Program-made: the position numbers and the translations under genes | Shown here: piece after piece, positions 50,601-62,945 of the stretch | How positions within the stretch are numbered: the first letter of the stretch is position 1 | How the letters are laid out: the number at the start of each line of letters is the position of its first letter | Notes under the pieces: generated by a model | Told to the model about the DNA's origin: nothing | The model's input: the letters and a program-made list of their open reading frames with translations, nothing else | Databases searched by the model: none | Origin: Paulownia fortunei | Lineage: Eukaryota; Streptophyta; Magnoliopsida; Lamiales; Paulowniaceae | NCBI GenBank assembly: GCA_019321725.1 | Contig: CM033115.1 | Location: 15,200,673-15,264,672 of the forward strand | Direction of reading: 5' to 3' | Length of the DNA stretch: 64,000 nucleotides

Positions 50601-51180
50601 GAGTTTTGAAGGATGTTGTAATACTGTTTTATGCATCAGGATATAAGGTACACTTATTCTGGTATGATTGGTTTCAATGTAACCCCAAAAAAAAAATCAA
50701 TCGTGCAAGAGTTTGGTCTTACATGTATTGATACGTCTAAGATATGGTACGAGGACGTCTAAGATATGGTACGAGGATAACCCCTTCATTTTGGCAACTC
50801 AAGCTAGAAAAGTTTATTACTTGGATGATATAAAACGTAGAGGATCTTGGAAAGTTGTGCAAAAGGTTTAACATCGAGAAATATATGAAGTGATCGAAAA
50901 AGAAGATGATAATAGCGACGAACTTGAACCGCAAAATAGTTCTAACAATGAGCTTAATCAGGAAATTTCATCAGATGAGATAAGCCTAATGGTTCGTGAT
51001 GATTTAGAAATTCCACATCTTTGCAGAGTAGACATTCAACCTCAACATGTAGAATTATTGGATACACAATCAGGGTTCTGTGAGGACATGTATAATTTCA
51101 TTAATGAAGAAGACGAAGACACTAAATTAGAGAGTCATGGAGAAGAGCAAACATTTCTATTTGATGATGATACTGACTAA
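47670..51180 (+). pseudogene. CACTA tnp2-type transposase, broken (Transposase-associated, Transposase_21, DUF4216)
   Basis: In order: an N-terminal transposase-associated domain (DRNWIMNQNR..PEYINGLNNF, then CPCRRCGN, about 47,670-47,900); a Transposase_21 region (LNGWSNKSFDMLLQLL, NDCILFWNDH, CPVCKEPRYKV, LLIPGPKAPGKEINVYLRPL, VSGWSTKGYKTCLVC, RNLDIMHIEKNICDALVGTL, about 48,150-49,350); a further segment with GPVSSQWMYPFEWYLGTLKK near 49,860; and a DUF4216-like segment from 50,450 (INGVRYHT, VLKDVVILFYASGYKVHLFW). The frame is broken by a one-base shift in an A run near 48,260-48,270 and by in-frame stops at about 48,682, 48,718, 49,064, 49,201 and 49,351. Several stops are TGG-to-TGA or CGA/CAA-to-TGA/TAA type. 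The protein is surely inactive. Confidence 0.88.
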
Positions 51181-51472
51181 TTTCATGGTATCAACTATTA
51201 ACTTTTATTTTACTTCAATTTGTTAAGCATTTTTTACTTATGTAGCTCCATTGAACAATATACTAGTTGTCTCATTTAATGTCTGGTATTTATATCTTTT
51301 GATTGAGTTTAATAAATGAATTTTATTTTTTCCAAACACTCGCTAGCAGTTGCTATACCATTTGATTTATCTCTTACTACAGTCGGACGGTAAGTTTTTT
51401 AAATAGCTTAAATAAAAATTGTATTAAAAGTTATGTGTCTAACCAAATGTTTATCTTTTGTAGGTATGCCTC

Positions 51473-53193
51473 CTAAACGGATTGAGGATCAACTCATTAT
51501 TGATTCAGCTTCCACAGAGATACATATGGAGGGTGCATCTGATAGTTTGTTTCACTTTATAAATCTTTCTTATTATTTTTGTTATATAATAATTATGTTG
51601 AACAAATATCTAATACTTTTGTTAATGTTTTGCAGCTCCTACACAAAAAAAAAACGTAGAGAGACACGAGCATCACACGGAGACTGGCTCAGACACCAGT
51701 TAGAATCCAGGGTAAAGATCCCTCTCACATTTCACAAGTGTCATGGTCGTCCTATAGGAACAAATGCATTTTATGACCGAGCTCGGTGTTGCCGTGAAGA
51801 AGTTTGCACCGCTCCAAGTGACTGATTGGAGAAAGATTATAGAGAAGTAGAAACGGCCTATTTTTGATCGATTATCGATTAGTATAAATATTCAAATTGT
51901 ATTTATCAGTTTAAGTTCTATTTTATATGTTAAATATTGAGTAATCTTTTGTTTATTTTTTTGTAGGATATATTTACTGCAAACTTTGGTACAGGACCAG
52001 AGTCGGTCATGAATGAGGCCGATAAACTAATGAGTGCCTGATACCGCGACCACGCCAGAAGATACACAAATATTACAAGAGTCTCATGCACCTATCTTGG
52101 GATGATTGATTAAAACAAATGCCCAATAATTTGTGTGAAACTTCGATGGATTGAAGTATTTGTACAGATTGTTCGAGTCTAATGAATTTAAGGTAATAGT
52201 ATTTCACCTTATTTTAGCTAAAATGGTGACTAAATGAGGTACTATGTATTACATTTGCTCACTTATCTACTATCACCATCTTGTTCATATTTACTATTTC
52301 TTGTTTCTTTACTTAGATTTATTTATCTAGTATCAACATGAATAACTCATTTAGTTATGTAACGTAGTTAGATCTTATATTTAGTATTAATTAACTTTTT
52401 TTATTACAAATTAACCTTTTTTTTTGAAGAGACGTTCAGAAATCAACTCCACAAATCGTGCTAAGTTGCCATACAATCATCGTGGAGGTTCAAAGTCTTT
52501 TCTGCAATATAGTTACCACGGTATAAGTATAAACTATTTAGTTAAGCGTTAACTTATTATTTGATTCGTCTTTAATGTAATGAAATGTTATTTGTAGGCC
52601 GATGGATCTAGCAAAAAGGACCGGATCACCGTCTTTAATGAAACACACTATAGCTTAATGAAAAGGTGGATAGGGGAGAGAGCTGAGAATGCATATGTAA
52701 GTATTGAATACATTTAGTTGTTTTATGTAATATTTTAAACTATATATTTAAGTTTTTAACATATTTATTGATTTTAGGATGAGATGGTGCGACTTTGAGA
52801 GGACTACCAACAGATATAGACTCAGACTCAGACTAAGACAGATACCAAGGATGATACTCACCATCTGAATGACATACAGATTGCAGATAGAATATATGAT
52901 CAGGTCCTCGATACACGTTGGGGGTACATACATGGGCTTGAAAATGGGCCTAAACCTCTCAGGTCTACTTCTTCTGATGTATCATCGTCCAGACCGACCA
53001 ATGCACAACTTAGAGATCAATTGGAGTCCCCACAGAATGAGCTGCAGAGCACCAGGAATGAATTACAAGCGATGAAAGTCGACCATTATGCGATGACACG
53101 GGCTTTTGAGAGGATAGCTCCAAGTCTACTACAGTCGCTTATCCAGCATCCCCCATCATCCTCAGCTCCGCCACCTCCACCTCCACAGTTATA
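51473..53193 (+). pseudogene. CACTA second gene, TnpA/Ptta-like (PF03004 type), degraded
   Basis: The start reads MPPKRIEDQLI at 51,473. After an intron comes KKRRETRASHGDWLRHQLES, then INSTNRAKLPYNHRGGSKSF (about 52,442-52,500) and ITVFNETHYSLMKRWIGERA (about 52,630). The C-terminal part has DQVLDTRWGYIHGLENGPKP (about 52,902-52,960), a leucine/glutamine-rich coiled-coil stretch and a short proline run before the stop near 53,193. At least three introns are implied. A stop after MVRL near 52,797 and loss of frame around 52,040-52,190 indicate decay. Confidence 0.78.
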
Positions 53194-53330
53194 GTGTAGT
53201 TTAAGTATATAAGATTGTATTTTATTATATTTTGTTAAATGTGTATATTAAATATTTTATTGTATAGATATTTAATGTGTCATTTTATTGAGTTTAATTT
53301 GTTGAATTTTAATGGTTGTTGGAAGTTTAA

Positions 53331-53402
53331 TGGTTATGGTTGTGGTTGTGAGAATTGTGGTTGTGGTTGTGGTTGTGAGAATTGTGATTGGGGTTGTGAT
53401 TA
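53331..53402. repeat. Degenerate (TGTGGT)n repeat
   Basis: GGTTGTGGTTGTGAGAATTG-type units are repeated after the second CACTA gene. The long minus-strand Thr/Ile frame through it is low-complexity and not a gene. Confidence 0.85.
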
Positions 53403-53474
53403 TTACAGGTTGAAAAAATAGATTGCAAAAATACGGAAAAATAATTGAAATAATAAAAAATATAAAAAAAATAT

Positions 53475-53974
53475 TGAACATTAGCGACGAAATTAAGACC
53501 ATTCATCGCTAAAAGACAATCACATTGGCGATGAATTTCTTATTTTCGTCGCTAACTTAGCGACAAATTTTTTATTTTCATCACCAATGTAATTCTTTTT
53601 ATTTTTTTTAAAACTTTTGCGATGAAAATATTAAAATTTTCATCGCAAAATACTTTTATCTTGGCGACGAAACACTTTATTTCGTCGCTAAATTTATTTA
53701 TTTTTATATATTTTTTATTTAATGACAAAAAATCTTCCATTGATTCGTCGCTAATAGAAATATTAGCGATGAAAATTGTTATCTTAGCCGCAAAAAAGAT
53801 CGTCGCTAACATAACAACGAAATACTTACTGTTTCGTCGCTAAGTGTTGGAGCGACGCTCTTATAACGATAATATTAGTGATGAAAAATTTTCATCGCTA
53901 ATATTACTTGGCGATGAATTATTGACTATTAGCGATGAAATATTTCTTTGCTAAAAACAATGTTTGTTGTAGTG
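53475..53974. repeat. CACTA subterminal repeat array and right terminus
   Basis: More than twelve copies of (T)TAGCGA(C/T)GAAA or its reverse TTTCRTCGCTAA occur in both orientations over ~480 bp. These are typical binding sites for the TnpA-type protein. The array ends in the 17-bp terminal repeat at 53,958-53,974. Confidence 0.85.
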
Positions 53975-54876
53975 TGTGTTGATGATTATAAACTAAATCT
54001 AACTTAACTAAACTAATAATCAAAAGCAATAAATGATAAAATTCAATAATTTAAAGATCTAGGGTTATGATTTCATTATAATTAGTTTGAATTAAATAAT
54101 TTACCTTATCAATTTTAATTTATTTCTCTAGTGATAGTAAAAAATTTCTAAATTATCCACTAGCCCCTCCCAAGATCTAACAAAAATATCATCAATTGTT
54201 AACCCACTATATTTCAATGTGAATTATAATAATCAATAATTTATTAGGTTCTATGAATTTCAAACAAGACTACACAAATAATTTAAGTATATTCCTATCT
54301 CATATGTAATTTATAATTTTTTACACATAGAATTAGATACATATATCACCTCTCGGGTTTATATGATTAGCAAATCTTTCAATTAGTAGCTAAGTAATTG
54401 AAAGCATTAGGAATCATGTAGAAAACTCAACTTGAAAAATCAATCAAGAATTGAATTGATAAAAATATTCAAAATATTTTAATTAAATTACATCACAACC
54501 CTAAAAAAAGAAATTAATTTTGAATTGGAGGTTTTTGGGGATATTTAAAATTGATAGAAGATATCCTAAAGAGGGCCAAAATTCCATTTTGCCCTTATTT
54601 GTCCGCGTGGCAACGCCCTTGCTTAAATATAACTATTTTCTAGTAGCTGCAGCACATAGGCGCTATAGCTACTAGACTCATACGATTTTTTTTGGGGGAG
54701 GGGGGGGGAATATAAGATAAATATAGATTTTAGTACATTCAAGTGATATTCTTCCTTCATCCTCAAATCTATAAACACAAATACTAAGAACGACAATAAA
54801 ACTCACAAAATTTTTGAAAATTAAAAAAAAATCAAGCAAATGGTATTCAATTAATGGACATAAAACTCACTCATCA
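53975..54876 (-). repeat. 3' LTR of minus-strand gypsy, truncated by CACTA
   Basis: It begins (minus) TGATGAGTGAGTTTTATGTC at 54,876 and aligns with the 5' LTR at 58,514-59,754. The alignment stops at TTGATGATTATAAAC, where the CACTA end abuts. The corresponding point in the intact LTR is about 58,655. Confidence 0.85.
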
Positions 54877-54893
54877 AATACCCCAAAATTTAA
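54877..54893 (-). other. Polypurine tract
   Basis: AAATTTTGGGGTATT on the minus strand lies directly before the 3' LTR start, the expected position for plus-strand priming. Confidence 0.55.
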
Positions 54894-56753
54894 CATTCTG
54901 CTAGTTCTCGAGTAAAAGAAAGAAATAAAACAAGTGATAATCAAACCTACTAACCAAATGGGCCTAAAAAATCGTTATGAGTTTATAACTCAAAAAAATC
55001 TCAAAATATCATCAAAATGCGTGATTTCAACTCAAGTGTCAAATTCACCCATCTTTAAATCATTTGAGTGTGTGTGTGTCTAGCATGTTACACTTAACTT
55101 TTCGTTACTCGAATTGGTTTATGCAAACTCACAACAAAATTATTAATCTCTTATTTATGTATTTTAAAACTCCATATGCTTGTTTTTTATGTCACTCTCC
55201 ACTAATGTAGACTATCACAACATCAAGGATTATTAGGACATTAAGAGCTTATAATGTGTGGTTAGGGTAATGGTAGGATAAAAGACAATATAGTAGCTTA
55301 AATTACTCATAACACATAACTATTCTAGAACTTTGTCGATGAGTACCACCATATTTTCGTCTCACATCTTCAAGAACCTTTCATATCTTGATTTGTCACA
55401 CCACTTTATTCATTAAACTCTATTTTTTTTCACATATTCTTTTTTTTAATGCTACACCCCCAAACTTAATTATTTTTATGAACAATGGGTATTGCACTCT
55501 TTTCTCATCTTTCTTTACAATTTATTTTTTGGGAGTTTTGTACAAATCACCACCTTTCTTTTGCCAATTATTTTTCCAAACCACTTTCAATGCCCAAAAT
55601 TATGTTACTAGAATAGCCATGAGGTGAGTGTGGAGTAATATGTAAGATAAATAGTTTATTTCAATTCTTTGGCAGAGATTGATTTGTAGGATGATAATGA
55701 AAATAGCTTAATAGGCTCAACGAGAGATATTAGAGATTATACATTATAAACAAGATGACATGAAAGGCTCAAATAGTCCAAAAATGACCTAAATCACTTT
55801 CCTAATGTTATGTAGTCTATGATTTTGTCTCAAGTGATAATCAAATAAGTTCTACAATTATATGAGATCGCTAAAAGTATCGAGCTCACATTAACTTTCT
55901 CTACGCAAGCAGAAAAATCAAATGTTCAAGGCCATGTGCTAATATGTCAAAGAATTACAAGAAAGGTAAAAAATACCACACACATACATGAACACAACAT
56001 TCATCAATTTTCAAAAATTATAAACAAACAAGATCAAATGAAGCACATACATCTGCCGCCAAACTAGGAACTAACATTGTCCTCAATGCTAAATAAAACA
56101 AGATAAGGTATGGAAGACTTCCCTGAATGATGGTAGTGTCAGTTCTCATCAACTTCATCACCATCCTTTTGAAGAACACTGATGAACATGCATTCATTAA
56201 TTGGTGACATATCACTCCTTATTTTACAAATCCTTCCCCAAACATAAATTGGATCTTGAAATGAAAACAAAAAAAATTCATCAAACTAAAAGGAAAAATA
56301 AATATTAAACAACTAAATAAACCTATGTAATAAAAAAATGTAAAACATTTGGGTTGTCTTCCAAGAAGCGTTGAATTTATAATCTTTAGGCAGATTGTCT
56401 CTGGATCTCATCACCCTAGATCTAGTAAAATGATCATAGACTCATTGAGGCTCCTTCCACTATCAGTGTACCCTTTCAGTAATCGTCAACTTGCTTGGCG
56501 CACAAATTCCAAATTTTCAAGATCATCTTTGTTTGAAATTCCAAATGAAATAGTTGTTAAGGGCTGAGATGGTTGTTTTTCTGAAATACTCACTTTCATG
56601 ATTTATCAATAGTTTCCACTCTCAAGCAAATATCAACTCCCATTGGATATTTTATCTCCTCGTACACATTGAGTGAAACTTGTTCATCTTGAACTCTCAA
56701 AGTCAACTCACCTTTCTGCACAATGATAAGACTCTCCCTGTAGCTAAAAATGA
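54894..56753 (-). other. Gypsy 3' non-coding region after deletion of pol
   Basis: From 56,753 down, protease homology fades into a short tail and reaches LGRQP and a hydrophobic end near 56,365-56,280, as seen at the end of Athila-type pol/ORF regions. The rest to the polypurine tract has no coding resemblance. No reverse transcriptase (FLDD or YMDD) or integrase motif was seen. Confidence 0.6.
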
Positions 56754-58387
56754 TCAACCAAGAATTATTGGAATATCTTGATCTTCCTCTACCTCTAATA
56801 CGATGAAATTTGCAAGGAAGATGAACTTATCTACTTTCACTAGCACACCTTTGATTATTCCCCTAGGGTACTTAATAAATCTATTAGTGAGTTGTAGAGA
56901 GACAATGGTTGGCTTTGCTTCTCCAAGCCCAAATTTCCTGTATACAGAGAGAGACATTAGGTTTATACTTGCACCAAAATAGCATAAAGCTTTATCAAAA
57001 ATTAATTTTCCAATTGTGTAAAGAATCGTAAAACTCCATGGATATTTCAATTTGGATGGCAACTTATTTTGTAGGATGGTGTTGTATTCCTCAGTAAGTG
57101 CCATTATCTTATATTCCTCCAATTTTCTTTTATTGGAGGTGATCTCCTTTATAAATTTTACGTAGCTGGGCATTTGCTCTAAATCCTCTTCAAAAGGAAT
57201 GTTAATATGCAACTTTTTTAAAACTTCCAAAAAGTTAGAAAATTGGTTATCGAATTTTTATTTCTGAAAGTGTTGAGGAAATGGGATAGGAGGCACATAT
57301 AGAGGAGGGTTATCCGGAAACAACTTTAACTTAGGCTTCTCAACTTTCTTGCTTGGAGTTTCATTAGACTCATCAACTGCACTCTCCATTGTCGGATTCT
57401 TTGAATTAATGACTTTTCTTTCAAGTTTCGGTAACTCCTTACTACTATGAAGAGTAATGGCATGCACACTCTCCTTGGGGTTAGTCTCAGTGTTACTAGG
57501 CAATGAATCTTAAGGTCTTGTATTTAGCATATTAGCAATCTAACCCATTTGAACCTCCAAGTTTCAGATAGAAGCTGATTGATTTTGAATGAAAGACTCT
57601 TATTTCTACAATACTGTCTCTATCCTTGCCATGAATTGTGCGATAATATCTTTTAGAGAAATTGTAGTGTTTGTTGAGACTTGTTTGGAGGCAAAAAATT
57701 TGATGGAAGACTCACTATATTTAGAAAATTTCTCCATAAGAGATTTGGATGATTGTGCCATCCCTGATTGCATGAGTTGGTGAACGACCCATTATAATTT
57801 TCGATGAACTACACATGGTAGGATTGTGATGGAGCAAATGGATTGCCAACTTGACATTTAGTGCTAGGATGAGGACCATTGCAAAAATTTCATACCTCAA
57901 CTGGTTTGGAAACCGCATTAGCAGTGAATAAACTAAGTGGCTGAGACAATGTAGCAACTTGAGCAGTGAGTGCAGTAAGTGCATCTACTTTATGTACTCC
58001 AAATGCTTTCTTTGGAATAAGTTTTTTAGAAAGCCATTGATAAACATTTGCAGCCATGGTTTCAAGTAAGTCATAGGCCTCCTCATACGTTTTTTCCATC
58101 AGATCTCCCCCAACTCCTGCATCAACTAAAGTTCTAGTTGAGCCATTTAAACCATTATAGAATGTTTACACTTGCAACCAATCCGATATACCATGATGTG
58201 AGCACCTCCTTAATAGATCATTGTACCTTTCCCAAGCCTCATGTAAAGATTCTAAGTCATGTTGACAAAAAGTAGTGATATCATTCCGCATCTTTGTTGT
58301 CTTAGGCCTCCTCATGCATTTTTTCTTACACTTGCCATGGTGCTTTGAGACTATTTGGAAACTTTTCTCTTCACCTACGATCAACAC
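56754..58387 (-). pseudogene. Gypsy gag-protease pseudogene
   Basis: Gag parts: RNDITTFCQHDLESLHEAWE and DLLRRCSHHGISDWLQV (about 58,290-58,166), then EKTYEEAYDLLETMAANVYQ and KKAFGVHKVDALTALTAQVA (58,099-57,950). A linker at 57,503-57,258 has ITLHSSKELPKLERKV and LFPDNPPLYVPPIPFPQ. The protease at 57,230-56,754 has CYFGASINLMSLSVYRKFGL; the usual D of the DLGAS context is Y-F here. The N-terminal ~120 residues of gag found in the plus-strand copy are missing, and stops separate the fragments. Confidence 0.85.
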
Positions 58388-58493
58388 CTAGAAACTTGAA
58401 ACAAAAAAATGAAAGTAAAAGAAAATAAAATAAAAAAATCCAAATTCAAATTAGAGTTACTTGATATCGATATTAATAAAACAAAATAGTCTC

Positions 58494-58512
58494 CGATAAT
58501 AGCACCAAAAAC
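58494..58512 (-). other. Primer-binding site of minus-strand gypsy
   Basis: The minus strand reads TTGGTGCTATTATCGGAGA just after the LTR end (GCAACA). It is a diverged form of the tRNA-Asp-type site seen at 44,539. Confidence 0.65.
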
Positions 58513-58513
58513 T

Positions 58514-59754
58514 TGTTGCAAATTTTATGAATGCAACTATACGTTATCATTAACAAGTAATAAAGTGATGAGTATCGTTCCCACGAGAATTGTTGAATTA
58601 TTAAGTACCAAAATTATGTTAATTCTAATTTTATTTGAATAAACGTAAGAATATATTGATGATTATAAACTAAATCTGATTAAACTAAACTAATAATAAA
58701 AAATAATAAATGATGGAGTTCAATAATTGAAAGACCTAAAGTTATGATTTCACCATAATTAGTTTGAATTGAATAATTTATTTTCAAGTTATAGTCGAGA
58801 ATGCCTAAATTATCAACTAGCCCCTTCTCTCGAAATTACGTTCTATGGATGTCAAATAAGATTATACAAACCATGCAAGTATATTCCTATCTCACATACA
58901 ATTTATGATTTTCTACACATAGAACTAGACATATATATCACCACCTGATTCCATATGATTAGTAAATTATTCAATTAGTAGATAAGTAATTGAAAGCATT
59001 AGGAACCATGTAGAAAATTCAACTTGAAAAATAAATCAAGAATTGAATTGATAAAAATAATCAAAATATTTTAATTATATTACATCACAACTCTAGAAAA
59101 AGAAATTAGTTCATAATGATAAAAATGAATAATAACTTAATAATGTTTATGAACATAATTAAAGAGAGAAAAAGGAGAAAATAAAATAGAATTTGGAAGA
59201 GGATAAGTTTATTCTCTTGTGGCGTCTTCTTCCTTAATTTTGGAAGAAATCTCTCATCTTCTTCTTGTCTTATTTTCTTCTTCCTTCTTCTTTCTCCGCT
59301 TGTTTTCTCTTCACTCTCTTTTCTTCTCCCCCTCCCCCCCCAAAAAAAATATATATATATATATATATTGACTTGGAGGCTCTTGTGATACTTAAAATTG
59401 ATGAAGTTGCACTAGAGAGGGCAAAATGAATTTTTTGTCCTTATTTATCCGTCTGGCAGAGCCTAAGCACTGCCTTTACTGGAATATGACCATTTTCTAG
59501 TAGTTGCAGTGCTTAGGCACTACATTTCCAATGCCTAAGCATTGTAGCTTCTGGACTCAGACGATTTTTATTTTTGTTTTGGGAAAAATATAAGACGAAT
59601 GTAGATTTTAGTACATGTAAGTGATATTTTTCCTTCATCCTCAAATCTGCAAAATAAATACTAAAAACGACAATAAAACTTACAAAAAACTTAAAAACCA
59701 ATAAAAAAATTAAGCAAATAGTACTAAATTAATGGGTTTAAAATCCATTCATTA
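58514..59754 (-). repeat. 5' LTR of minus-strand gypsy (1.24 kb)
   Basis: It starts (minus) TAATGAATGGATTTTAAACC at 59,754 and ends ATTTGCAACA at 58,514. It has CCTAAGCACTGC palindrome-like words at 59,458-59,550, an AAAGAAG-rich leader near 59,210-59,320 and a C-run/(AT)n at 59,328-59,368. It is shorter than the plus-strand LTR because of internal deletions. Confidence 0.82.
59328..59368. repeat. Poly-C, poly-A and (AT)n simple repeat
   Basis: CCCCTCCCCCCCC, then an A run, then about nine AT units, inside the 5' LTR. Confidence 0.9.
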
Positions 59755-61122
59755 CTGATTTTGTAGTCTGTAGTTTTCTTATCTTCTTGAGGTGGCTTAG
59801 GTAGGTGGTGGGCAGAGGCCATTGAAATCAAGAAAGATGAGTGAGGCGATGAAGGAAGAGGAGGGAAAGCAAGGAGATGAGGTAATGACAATGAGAAAAT
59901 GAGAGAAAAAAAGAATGAGGTGGTGGAGGAGGTGGGTATGAAGCGGGTAGTAGGGAATGGGCAGAGTGGGGAAGAAAGAAAGTGAGATGCAATGGAGAAT
60001 GAAGGATAGAGAGAAGTGGTGATTAGGGAAGAGAGAGGAGAGATGTGGTGGAGAGGGTAGAGAACAAGAGAAAGAGAAAGAGATGTGGGAAGCGACGAAG
60101 TGGGGTTGCGCCATAGAAAGGGGGAGAGATATAGGGGGCAATAATTGTTAAGGTGGCGGCACCACCACCATTGGCAAGAAGGGGGTGGGGAGCCACGGTT
60201 GGGACGGAGGATAGGGGAGAAGTTAAGTTTGAGCCATAAACATTAAATTTGAAATTTGAGCATAATTCATTACATTTTGAGGGGTGAAAAAGATATTTAC
60301 ACTTGAGATATTTTGAAGCATTTTTTCTTCTATATTGTTTAAATGGAGGGAAAATAATTAATTTGGTTTGAATTTAGAATCAAATTTAGAGGCAAGATTT
60401 CCGTAATTATTAAAGAGGGTGGTGAATGTGAAGAGAATTTAATAATTTAATTGAAGACAAATATAATTAATCATATTTCTTTATGGATAATGTATTTAAC
60501 TTATTTTGTTTTGTTTTATTCTATTTTTATTTTTATTATTAACCATGTGTTTGGCTTATGAAAAAGAATGCAATCTACATGTACGAGTATTTTGAAGACA
60601 ACAATGAATGTATATATTCATCTTTGTTTGCATTTTTTTGAATTTGACAAGGGGTTAGTTTGCAATTAACTTAAGAACTACGAAAGTATAAGACAATATT
60701 TGTCATTGGCGGGCCACTGCCTTCAGAGTAAGAACATAATGTACATATTATTTGTTTTGATTGACTAATGATAAAAAAATAATTATTTAAATGCCAGAGC
60801 AAAATTGTGGTTTGTCTACCAAAGCCATCTTACTCCTAATGGATTTTCTTCACCCTTTCATTCTCTAAAAAAAAACTTGCTCGATACCACATGAACGAAA
60901 ACATGGATTCAACTATTTATACAACATCAAACCTAGTCTATAACTAAAGGCATAGTAACACGACGTCAGTTGATACCCTTTCTTTCAATGTGTGAAGATT
61001 GGGTGGAGCTGAATTTTCATCGAGTGACACAAACACCAAGAACACCAGTTCAATCTTGGAGGGCAATGGGGATAGGAACCAGAGCTAAGACATGCTGTGG
61101 GAACACTTTTGTGCATTATAAC
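59755..61122. other. Spacer downstream of the reductase gene
   Basis: A strongly purine-rich stretch (59,780-60,200; GAGAGG, GAAGAGGAGG words) gives a long minus-strand Ser/Pro/Leu-rich open frame that looks like composition only. The rest is AT-rich, with the presumed 3'-UTR of the double-bond reductase just below 61,123. No gene was recognised. Confidence 0.5.
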
Positions 61123-62514
<1,392 letters not shown>

Positions 62515-62945
62515 TGGAAAATTATGAAAATTCTCGATAAACAAGATTAGTGAGAATACGAAATAACAACGAAAATAACACACATGTAAATTTGATAACG
62601 GAATTCGGCCAATTGTGCCTATATTTCCGAACTTGCTGCTAATCGTTTTACTAAATAAAAAAAATATACAAAGTGTTTATAACACTTACAATTCACAACT
62701 CACACAAGAATTTTTTTTCACAAAATTCTTTCAAAAGCTTTATCTGTTATGCTTTCTCTCAAACTCTCTGTAATTCTTTTAATTTTGAGATGATCTATAA
62801 ATGAGAACTAAAGAGGTTTATATAGGCTTCAAAAATATGGGTGGTGGAATTTAACCAAAAAATTAGGTTAGGCACCTTAATTGACAATTGCCTAAGTTAG
62901 GCACCCTTCATTTTTGACCAAAAATGGTTGGCCATTTTATAAACA
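62515..62945 (-). repeat. 3' LTR of a Tnt1-like copia element
   Basis: The lower edge begins TGTTGGAAAATTATG, so on the minus strand the LTR ends TTTTCCAACA. The upper edge is placed at TGTTTATAAAATGGCC (minus). It contains TATATAAACCTC (TATA-like) on the minus strand near 62,815. The copia RNase H end lies directly upstream, in the right orientation. Confidence 0.65.

Larger units (their letters stand above)
47661..53974 (+). mobile_element. CACTA (En/Spm) DNA transposon, left end not found
   Basis: It carries a tnp2-type transposase region followed by a PF03004-type second gene, the usual plant CACTA order. The right terminus reads CAATGTTTGTTGTAGTG, that is CACTACAACAAACATTG reversed, at 53,958-53,974. 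A ~500-bp subterminal array of GCGACGAAA/TTTCGTCGC words precedes it. The flank immediately to the right is LTR sequence of the minus-strand gypsy, so the transposon inserted into that LTR. The left terminus and the matching left LTR piece are missing, so the left side was deleted or rearranged. Confidence 0.88.
53975..59754 (-). mobile_element. Athila-like gypsy element lacking RT, RNase H and integrase
   Basis: On the minus strand the order is: 5' LTR (59,754-58,514), primer site (58,512-58,494), a gag missing its N-terminal part, protease (57,230-56,754), a direct jump to the short terminal segment with an LGRQP motif near 56,365, non-coding 3' region, polypurine tract (54,893-54,877), and 3' LTR (54,876-53,975, cut short by the CACTA insertion). 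About 3.5 kb of normal pol is absent, so the element could only have moved with help in trans. Confidence 0.85.

Noticed and set aside
53272..53502. Thr/Ile-rich minus-strand frame
   Set aside because: Produced by the (TGTGGT)n low-complexity repeat.
53475..53974. Regularly repeated short motifs resembling a CRISPR-like array
   Set aside because: Repeats are short, in both orientations and irregularly spaced, and end in a CACTA terminus in plant DNA; they are transposon subterminal repeats.
59797..60141. 114-codon minus-strand frame, Ser/Pro/Leu/His-rich
   Set aside because: Composition follows the purine-rich strand bias; no domain and no homologue recognised.
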